Assembly: GCA_032718475.1 (NCBI GenBank)
Contig: JAUCBJ010005913.1
Coordinates: forward strand, 1 to 27,684
From: Nemertoderma westbladi
Taxonomy: Eukaryota; Xenacoelomorpha; Nemertodermatida; Nemertodermatidae
Reading direction: 5' to 3'
Length of the DNA stretch: 27,684 bases
Under the pieces are notes generated by a model, which saw only the letters and a list, made by a program, of their open reading frames with translations, was not told where the DNA came from and searched no databases. This document shows positions 22,601 through 27,684 of this stretch, piece after piece. A program made the translations under genes and the position numbers. The first letter of the stretch is position 1, and every line of letters starts with the position of its first letter.

Positions 22601-23219
22601 TCAAGGTGTATATTTGTTGTGAGCGTCTACTGCTCAGGGTCCAATTTTCACAGCAATTCTTATCCTCAAAATTAATTTATCAACTTATCATGAGTTAGCG
22701 GTAATTACCTTAATTAGCGGTAATTACCTTAATTACAACGTTGGAGGTTGTCCGCGGTTCCCCCGATCGGAAATCGTCGGTTCCATCTCTGATAAAGGTC
22801 CATGATTGGCTAGAAAAATGTTTCTTCAGTTGCCCCGGTTTCCGATCGGCCAATCGCGTACGTAAACGTTCTTTCCACCTGTGGAACATAAAACATAATA
22901 AACGATACAAGTAGGCCTAATATTTAGGCTAATGTTTTGGTTTAATTTAATTTAATATCGTTGTGAAACAGCGGTACCCGTATGCTACGCCACCCTCACC
23001 TAATTCGTATCGTATCTCGTATAACAATACAGTACACCTGGTATTACTGTATTACTTGCAAATGATTTACTGCACTTTTTAATTTACACAAATTTATTTC
23101 GTGACTGATATTCGATTTGTAATCATAACTGTGACTTACCAAGGTTTATTATACTTTGCCAAATCTCCACTTGTAGCTACAGTTTCTAAACCGTACTTAT
23201 TTTCAGCATAAGTCGACAT
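10471..23219 (-). CDS. FAM47E-like gene, 5' part (five exons)
   Basis: Minus-strand exons at 23140-23219, 22728-22878, 17593-17799, 12125-12279 and 10471-10609 have canonical GT/AG borders and matching phases (2, 0, 0, 2). They join into 244 residues without a stop. Features resembling FAM47E proteins, from my memory of the family: DDFR at 61-64 after a tryptophan-containing block; HPLALY at 131-136 followed by a PHLE block; PELFED; and LDPD at 155-158. The spacing from DDFR to HPLALY (66 residues) is close to what I recall for the human protein. Vertebrate FAM47E has been linked to PRMT5 and chromatin; here only similarity is claimed. The C-terminal exons, where the family usually ends, are not found in the window. 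Two introns are almost wholly minisatellite. Confidence 0.7.
10789..10808. repeat. Poly(G) run, 20 bases
   Basis: An uninterrupted G run directly visible, inside intron 4 of the FAM47E-like gene. It would be poly(C) in the transcript. Confidence 0.9.
11804..11824. repeat. Poly(C) run, 21 bases
   Basis: An uninterrupted C run inside intron 4 of the FAM47E-like gene. It would be poly(G) in the transcript, where it could form quadruplex structure. Confidence 0.9.
12125..12279 (-). CDS. FAM47E-like exon 4
   Basis: The acceptor is gtttgttgttttag|, and the exon is 155 bases starting LFEDIVDLLDPDMHLGEAEG. An acidic stretch and a Thr/Ser/Pro-rich end (TPATHTAAPTSERNPD) follow. It ends in phase 2 at GATCT|GTAAGTACC. 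Joined to exon 3 it gives the uninterrupted motif PHLERSVDPELFEDIVDLLD. Confidence 0.85.
12280..13097. other. FAM47E-like intron 3, non-array part
   Basis: No exon is seen here. There is a short tandem repeat of ctactgactactggct type at 12359-12398, and a 40-bp-stem hairpin at 12830-12916. The rest is unremarkable. Confidence 0.5.
12830..12916. repeat. Near-perfect 40-bp inverted repeat with 7-base loop
   Basis: Arms 12830-12869 and 12877-12916 are reverse complements with one mismatch, starting tagtattaatgttgg. They are separated by cagacta. It could be a minimal MITE relic or a recent foldback event. A microRNA precursor is possible, but the stem is more perfect than usual. Confidence 0.85.
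15101..17028. repeat. 965-bp tandem duplication inside array 1
   Basis: About 15101-16063 is repeated at about 16066-17028 with an offset of exactly 965 bases. Rare variants recur at that offset, such as the atactagcag unit, the gcagtgcagtatc unit and the ggtatacaaatagc unit. I saw no difference in the parts I compared. Confidence 0.9.
17101..17430. repeat. 165-bp higher-order repeat, two copies
   Basis: Five successive 33-bp units with the variant order caAgg, caAgg, cacAgt, catgg-cacgg and caagg-cacgg recur at +165 bases. It is a second, smaller higher-order duplication at the right edge of array 1. Confidence 0.7.
17593..17799 (-). CDS. FAM47E-like exon 3
   Basis: It is 207 bases, 69 codons, phase 0 at both ends. 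The acceptor ggttgctag| is required because its TAG is also the nearest in-frame stop. The product includes SKALPGDERRRNIITEIEVG, LKQHPLALYPHLE and RSVDPE. The donor is GAG|GTACTT. The composition is clearly more GC-rich than the flanking arrays. The 33-bp minisatellite starts about 25 bases past the donor. Confidence 0.85.
17833..18119. mobile_element. Possible 287-bp insertion with 14-bp direct repeats
   Basis: The 14 bases ataaaaatatataa occur at 17819-17832 and again at 18120-18133. They bracket a segment with mixed composition and a GC-richer end (cgacgactcg, gactcgcccc). This looks like a retroposed insert with a target-site duplication, but the repeat is AT-only and no pol III box or poly(A) tail is clear. 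Confidence 0.3.
18300..22470. repeat. 30-31-bp minisatellite array (array 2)
   Basis: About 135 units (estimated from length) of aagaactcctaaagttattc followed by ctagttaaccc. The first units are 31 bp and others are 30 bp or shorter. A common variant reads aagaattcctaagttataac and then tatttatccc. Variants come in a recurring order, giving higher-order structure. Minus-strand open frames here (such as 19191-19520) simply reflect the 30-bp period. The array fills FAM47E-like intron 2. Confidence 0.97.
18480..22220. repeat. About 1912-bp tandem duplication inside array 2
   Basis: Markers recur at +1912: tcccgagaactcc at 18592 and 20504, and the 330-base stretch 19191-19520 at 21103-21432 with the same translation. 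Small differences exist: aacacaag near 18653 against aacccaag, and one extra ctagttatcc near 20080 in the first copy. The duplication is therefore real sequence divergence at a low level, not a simple copy. Confidence 0.85.
22471..22727. other. Junction between array 2 and exon 2
   Basis: AT-rich intron sequence with a tatata run near 22559-22570. A 19-bp tandem duplication of the exon 2 donor region lies at about 22698-22735. Confidence 0.6.
22728..22878 (-). CDS. FAM47E-like exon 2
   Basis: The acceptor is atgttccacag| and one base completes Trp27. Fifty codons follow with a basic start (WKERLRTRLADRK) and then SWTFIRDGTDDFRSGEP. The exon ends in phase 0 at ATTAAG|GTAATT. A second identical donor sequence lies 19 bases further on. 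Using it would add an in-frame TAA, so the first donor is chosen. Confidence 0.8.
23140..23219 (-). CDS. FAM47E-like exon 1 (start codon)
   Basis: ATG at 23217-23219 has A at -3 (acacaATG) and begins MSTYAENKYGLETVATSGDL. The exon ends in phase 2 at CCTTG|GTAAGT, a strong donor. The split codon TG+G gives Trp27. No ATG upstream in frame is needed. The 5' leader contains an atct tetranucleotide run. Confidence 0.75.
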
Positions 23220-24042
23220 TGTGTGCGTGGCAGCGTGGGGAGAATTCTATATCTATCTATCTAAGAGACATCATCACGGAAATATTTAAGCGAAGCCACG
23301 CTCAAACTTGTTTATCTCTTAAAGCCTAATACTTTAAGCGAAACGCATCCAAATAATCAAAATTGTATTCCAAATATTAGGCAGATAGGCCTAACAACAT
23401 ATTGGTACCGGTATCAGGGTATGTCTGCATTTAAATAAATGTATTATTATTACTATAACTAACAATATCGCTGAGTTAGAGAAACGATTGTGGCACTAAT
23501 GGCATTGAACTGTACTCTCTTCAATGTACTGATGTAACAGTAACATCGCGACTTTTCGTTATGCTGTTATGTTTAACCGTACCCCTGGTTATAAAATAAT
23601 AATTAAAAAATATGATAACTTCTTCTCGTATTCTAAATATGACTGATCATCTGATCGGAGTCGCCAGTCGTAATTCGCATACTTGTTTATTAGCCTAAAA
23701 GCCTAATGAATGCGAATGGTGCATTTAGCGGTACCGGTAGGCCTAGTAAATAGGCAGATAGGGGCCTACTGAAATAAGAGTACCGGTAGGCGGTAGGTAC
23801 CGGTCAGTCGGTAGCGCATTCCTACATAGTGCAGTAGTGGTATGGTAACACCTCAGTAAGCTGCAGCCAGCGGCATTGCTATCACATCACATTGCCAGTA
23901 CAGCAGTACCGATACAGCACTACCGTACAGCAGTAGATAGGGTACAGTAAAATGCTGAAATGACAACTGCTAAAATATCATCCATCAGTAAGTATTCTGC
24001 GTAACCTGGCAACATCAGCTGTTTTAATTTAAACAAACATCA
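23220..24042. other. Upstream region of the FAM47E-like gene
   Basis: It presumably holds the promoter and 5' leader, but I can identify no TATA box or defined element. There is a tatctatctatct run at about 23250-23262. Clusters of ggtaccgg and taggcctac palindromes lie at about 23730-23820. Confidence 0.4.
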
Positions 24043-24050
24043 GTGTAAAT
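24043..24050. repeat. Target-site duplication, left (gtgtaaat)
   Basis: Eight bases identical to 25338-25345, immediately outside the left terminal inverted repeat. Confidence 0.85.
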
Positions 24051-25337
24051 CAAGGACTACTATACTACTATAGGCAGTGTTTTTTTTATGTCCTTTTATT
24101 TGACTTTTTTTGTCATTTTTTTTACGAATTATGCATAATGACTTTTGTTGTCCTTTTAATGACTTTTATTGTCCTTTTAATGACTTTTTATGTATGTATT
24201 TCTTCAAACTGTCAGACTGCTGATTTCTGGACTGTCAGACAGTTGATTTCACTATGCCTGTGCCAAAACATTCCATGATTCCATGATTTATAGACTATGA
24301 GATAGATTTCCATATGCGCCTGTGGTAAAAAGACTCTATATTTAATAGTTTGTGGTTGTTGTCGATAATCGATTACCACATGACGTAGCAAAACACTCAT
24401 TTTATAGCCAAAAACAATTACCAATTGATGGAAAGGAGCAGGTTAAGGCCGAGTTTTCTAACCAAAACAATAAACAGTCACTTTACCAAATCAGTGAAAG
24501 GAGCAGGTTACAGAGACGGGATTTTCTAACCAAAACAATAAACGATCACTTAACTAATTGAGGGAAAGGAGCAGGTTACAGAGGCGGGATTTTCTAACCA
24601 AAACAATAAACGATCACTTAACTAATTGAGGGAAAGGAGCAGGTTACAGAGGCGGGATTTTCTAACCAAAACAATAAACGATCATTTAACTAATTGAGGG
24701 AAAGGGGCAGGTTACAGAGGCGGGGCTTTCTAACCAAAACAATAAACGGTCACTTTACCAATTCAGGGAAAGGAGCAGGTTACAGAGGCGGGATTTTCTA
24801 ACCAAAACAATAAACGATCATTTAACTAATTGAGGGAAAGGGGCAGGTTACAGAGGCGGGATTTTCTAACCAAAACAATAAACGATCATTTAACTAATTG
24901 AGGGAAAGGAGCAGGTTACAGAGACGATAAAACTAATAGTAATAGGCCTAAATTATGTGAAAGGTATATCCACATTTTCCACAATCCTGCAATCCAGTTT
25001 GGCCTATCAATTATTTAAAATTTATTAGCACAACCGGTAGGCCTACCATTACCGTATTTAACTGGTAGGCTACACGAGGCCTATAGCAGTACCGGTGCCG
25101 GTACCGGTACTAAAATACAGAAATACCTGCTTTATACCTACATCTGTACATACAATACAGCAAAATAGTGCTATATATACTAATACCGGTACTGATAGCC
25201 TGAGAGAACAGCAGTAGCATGGAACCTAACATTAGACTTTTGGATGACATAAAAAATCAAAAAAAAGGACAAAAAAAGGATTTAAACGGACAATAAAAAT
25301 TATTGCGACTACTATACTACTAGTATAGTAGTCCTTG
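24051..25337. mobile_element. Non-autonomous hAT-like DNA transposon
   Basis: The element is 1287 bp. Its ends are perfect 17-bp terminal inverted repeats (CAAGGACTACTATACTA at 24051-24067, and its reverse complement at 25321-25337). It is flanked by an identical 8-bp direct repeat, gtgtaaat, at 24043-24050 and 25338-25345. An 8-bp target duplication with CA..G ends is the known signature of the hAT superfamily. Subterminal T-rich blocks with tgtcctttt on the left face aaaaggaca on the right. There is no transposase. The interior holds a 68-bp tandem array. Confidence 0.85.
24405..24930. repeat. 68-bp tandem array inside the hAT-like element
   Basis: The string gaaaggagcaggtta (or gaaaggggcagg) starts at 24431, 24496, 24564, 24632, 24700, 24768, 24836 and 24904. 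That is one 65-bp step and then six steps of exactly 68. Each unit also contains ttctaaccaaaacaataaac. The left edge is degenerate and the last unit breaks off at gagacg. Open frames here are a by-product. Confidence 0.95.
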
Positions 25338-25345
25338 GTGTAAAT
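25338..25345. repeat. Target-site duplication, right (gtgtaaat)
   Basis: Eight bases identical to 24043-24050, immediately outside the right terminal inverted repeat. Confidence 0.85.
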
Positions 25346-25592
25346 ATATCAGTGTTCAGTTATAGCAGTTTTTAATAATTGCAATTATTTTGGTTATTAG
25401 AATTAAATAATTAATTATTTTGTTTAAAATTAACCGCTTATAAAGAGTACTTTTATATTGTATTGGCCTATAATTAAAGTTGTTAAACAATCATAAAGAT
25501 GTTAAATAATAATAACAATATGTTAAATATATATGTTTTGGAATGATTTCACTACATATGGGCTCCCATTGATTACCATTAAGGGCACTACA

Positions 25593-25934
25593 TCAGGTTC
25601 TCATCTCAAGGATTAGGGGCTCTTTGTTTTGTACAACATTTATTGGAGATAATTCCACCACTACAGCACTACCTGTATAGGATACAGCAGCTAATGTTTC
25701 AATATCCAATTTTGGTGGCAAAAGTGGGAGCACCATAGCCCCCTCGGACCCCCGGCTCCTAAAGTCTCTGCCAGGTTTGGAATACCGTATAGAGGTAATA
25801 TCCCATTCATCTCCACTTTGTCTGCACGGTATTTTAAGAATAGAGTTACGTACTGCTGTACTGTCTGACTTCAAAGTATCTACGTTTATGTCAATAAAAA
25901 GTTTATCAATAAAAAATGTATGAATTTCAATAAA
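25593..25934 (-). CDS. Open frame of unknown function
   Basis: An open frame of about 113 codons without a good ATG, so it may be an exon or a relic. The product has charged and hydrophobic segments, for example SGDEWDITSIRYSKPGRDFR and PPKLDIETLAAVSYTG, and ends LILEMRT at the TGA. The composition looks coding, but I do not recognise the family. It may belong with the protease fragment on the same strand to the right. Confidence 0.35.
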   Translation of the reverse strand, partial: FIEIHTFFIDKLFIDINVDTLKSDSTAVRNSILKIPCRQSGDEWDITSIRYSKPGRDFRSRGSEGAMVLPLLPPKLDIETLAAVSYTGSAVVVELSPINVVQNKEPLILEMRT

Positions 25935-26027
25935 ATGTTAAGTATGATACAAAAACGCATTATAATATTTTTCATTAAATTTTTTCGCCCCCTCCCTACT
26001 CTGCGCCTATCAGCATTGTCCCCCCTG

Positions 26028-26043
26028 CCCCCCCCCCCCCCCC
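26028..26043. repeat. Poly(C) run, 16 bases
   Basis: A C run within a longer pyrimidine-rich stretch (about 25986-26050). It creates spurious open frames on both strands. Confidence 0.9.
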
Positions 26044-26340
26044 ACCCCCTTCCCCATTTGACAAAAACCCCGCGGAAGAAATCTTCGACAACTACTGTAT
26101 GATAGTCGTAATTTTGATAGAAATCTCTGTTCAATTTCAGTGTATGTTCTGTTCAGGCATTTCTACGAAATGTTCTTAAAAATGATATTATTATTTTTTA
26201 ACTGACGACATGCCGACTTTAGGGCGTTCATTGACTTAATTACTTTATAGTGATCTGGAGTTTAGCCGCTTTATAATAAGTAAGCGTGAATTTTTTATCA
26301 GCTGGATTTCTAAACCATTTAGTTCACCCAAGATATTTTT

Positions 26341-26607
26341 TTATATTTCCTTTAACAAAATCCTTTGAAATTTGACTAATTTATCAAGACCCAGCGGAAC
26401 CAATGATCTTGTGAACACCTCTTTGGGATTTTGAATTAGCATTTTGGTACGTACAACATCAATAAAATCTGTGGCTGTTTCAACATTATCAAACCCATCC
26501 CATTCATGAAATGAGTTCCTCTTAGGCAAATTGGACCCTTTTTCTTTGTGAGTACTACTGTGCTTATTGCTTTCTGATGAATCCTTCACATCGAGCCGCT
26601 TGTCCAG
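26341..26607 (-). CDS. Possible exon, unknown protein
   Basis: The frame opens after aaaactttcag, a possible acceptor, and runs 88 codons to a stop at 26341-26343. The product starts QLDKRLDVKDSSESNKH or one residue later. It has a polar, lysine- and serine-rich start and then a helical stretch, TATDFIDVVRTKMLIQNPKE. It follows the protease fragment directly on the same strand, so it may be its C-terminal exon. No family is recognised. Confidence 0.3.
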   Translation of the reverse strand: MDKRLDVKDSSESNKHSSTHKEKGSNLPKRNSFHEWDGFDNVETATDFIDVVRTKMLIQNPKEVFTRSLVPLGLDKLVKFQRILLKEI

Positions 26608-26627
26608 CTGAAAGTTTTTGACCTAAA

Positions 26628-27075
26628 TTAATTTGCATTGAAATTAAGGCAGTTAGATATGGTTTCTTCGGTTTTCCCCACTATATCAAAGACTGACAAG
26701 CTGTTTGTTTTCAGTGCCGTTATAATACATTCATGCAAGCAGTCACGTAGCATGTCTCTTGAAAAATGTTGTTCTAGGACGAGTGCTATTGCAAGAGCGT
26801 TTATACATAAGTGAATCCCACAATCGAAGGAATTGTTTTGCTCTACTGAAGTAAGGCCGGGATATAATTGTTGACCACTGGATCTCCACAAAATTTATCC
26901 TGCATGAGTGTTCCTTAGGGAATTGTTGTCAATGGAGTTGAGAACAGTACACATCTCCCTTGTTAATCTACTCGGATTAGTGTTGCCTAAAGAACATAAA
27001 CAACATACTTCTTTGTCCTTCAGGTTAGCAACATTAATAACCCAATGGTTGTCATTTAGGTGTTGTTGCGTTTCA
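26628..27075 (-). pseudogene. Ulp1/SENP-like cysteine protease domain, broken
   Basis: One frame runs through the two landmarks of a C48-type (Ulp1/SENP) peptidase. The His block is NDNHWVINVANL (His codon 27045-27047). The Gln/Cys block is VEQNNSFDCGIHLC (Gln codon 26838-26840, Cys codon 26820-26822). An in-frame TAA at 26895-26897 separates them. Where the family usually has a catalytic Asp in a YDSLG-like string, this copy reads LCSLG (Cys codon 26994-26996). Such domains cleave SUMO-like conjugates in hosts, and also occur in transposon proteins. The repeats around it favour a transposon origin, but a host gene with an undetected intron is possible. Most likely inactive as written. Confidence 0.6.
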
Positions 27076-27190
27076 GCAACTGATAGTAGCGTTCGAGCCA
27101 CGTTTCGGCAACTCAATAGTCGCGTTTCGGCAACCGTTTCGGTAACATGGTTGCGTTTCGGCAACTGAGTGATGCATTTCGGCAACTCAT
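27062..27190. repeat. Degenerate gtttcggcaac repeats
   Basis: Variants of cgtttcggcaact recur about six times at irregular steps of 12-25 bases (for example 27072, 27100, 27124, 27138, 27153 and 27175). They sit just upstream, on the minus strand, of the protease fragment and supply the start of its open frame. Confidence 0.75.
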
Positions 27191-27225
27191 TATTATTAAC
27201 TGATTATCACTATTATACCGTCACC

Positions 27226-27545
27226 TTCAAGGCAGAACCCCCTAAGTCGATTTTTTCGATTTTCATGTTTTTGACTTTTTGGGTAATTCGATATCGGCTT
27301 TTTCGTCTGGCAGAACCCCGAAGCTTTTCTACCAGCCATTTTTGAGTTATAAGCCAAAGACAGTTCCCCGTAACTTATGCCCACTTCGAGGCAGAACCCC
27401 ACAAGTCAATAATTGGCTTGCAAAACACCGTAAATTCAAGTATATAAAATTCAGTCCACCTGGCAAAACCACTTAAATCAGAAATAACAACCTGTAAAAC
27501 CCCTTAAATCAGAAACAAAGCCTGGCAAAACCCCGTAATTTATCA
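27226..27545. repeat. Degenerate ggcaRaacccc repeats, about eight copies
   Basis: A motif close to ctggcaaaaccccgtaa recurs near 27230, 27309, 27361, 27390, 27419, 27462, 27493 and 27523, separated by unlike 25-80-base spacers. Open frames on both strands here derive from the repeat. Confidence 0.7.
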
Positions 27546-27566
27546 TGTGTATACTGGTTTGTATTG

Positions 27567-27640
27567 CGGCCGGACACAAATATTAATGAGGGACGCAAAC
27601 ATTATTGAGGGACGCAAAACATTAATAGGGGTCCATGGTT
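27567..27640. repeat. gagggacgcaaacattaat repeats
   Basis: Two to three imperfect copies of a 24-25-base unit, with gagggacgcaaa at about 27588 and 27608 and related ggacacaaatattaat before them. The array seems to end before the window edge. Confidence 0.6.
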
Positions 27641-27684
27641 GCCAATGGGTATTAATATGAGCGATGGTGACGCTTGCCCTCAGA

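Noticed and set aside
24212-24561. Open frames on both strands at the left edge of the 68-bp array
   Set aside because: They lie inside the hAT-like element, derive partly from its tandem unit and show no transposase motif.
25886-26134. Glycine-rich and proline-rich frames over 25886-26134
   Set aside because: They are created by the poly(C)-rich stretch and have no coding character outside it.
1-27684. tRNA or rRNA genes
   Set aside because: No B-box-like GGTTCGANTCC string with a matching acceptor stem and no rRNA core sequence was seen on either strand by eye.

Overview
This is eukaryotic, almost certainly metazoan, nuclear DNA. It has small coding exons with matching splice phases, an animal-type Cys-loop ion channel, several decayed non-LTR retrotransposon fragments, DNA-transposon derivatives and very large minisatellites. 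The AT-rich background is dotted with short palindromes such as taggccta and taccggta. An aquatic invertebrate fits best, but the phylum cannot be fixed from the sequence alone. Nothing prokaryotic (operons, CRISPR) was seen, and no tRNA or rRNA gene was recognised.

Layout. 1-976 holds a long imperfect inverted repeat (foldback-like element). 977-2579 is mostly unannotated, with one weak exon candidate. 2580-4175 is a frameshifted non-LTR reverse transcriptase (RT). Two further pieces of the same family lie at 5269-5441 (minus) and 7901-8990 (plus); the latter is interrupted by a palindromic MITE. 6002-7576 is a two-exon Cys-loop receptor of the anion-channel type. Its ligand-binding half and its four-helix half join perfectly in length and phase, but only across a splice donor that reads GG instead of GT.

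10471-23219 (minus strand) holds five short exons whose phases all match. Together they give a 244-residue N-terminal part of a protein resembling the FAM47E family; the C-terminal exons are not found in the window. Two of its introns are almost filled by unrelated minisatellites. One is a 33-bp unit array at about 13098-17570. The other is a roughly 30-31-bp unit array at about 18300-22470. Each array contains a recent large tandem duplication of itself, 965 bp and about 1912 bp respectively. The 33-bp array begins only about 25 bases past an exon donor. The exon's reading frame stays open through the donor and into the array for 175 codons.

24051-25337 is a non-autonomous hAT-like transposon with 17-bp terminal inverted repeats, an 8-bp target duplication and an internal 68-bp tandem array. 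Its tandem unit is related to sequences at three other places in the window. The right end (25593-27684, minus strand) carries open frames of unknown origin, a broken Ulp1/SENP-like cysteine protease domain and several short degenerate repeats.

The protein-coding features do not form a pathway. The window reads as two host genes (receptor and FAM47E-like) in a repeat-rich, actively rearranging neighbourhood.
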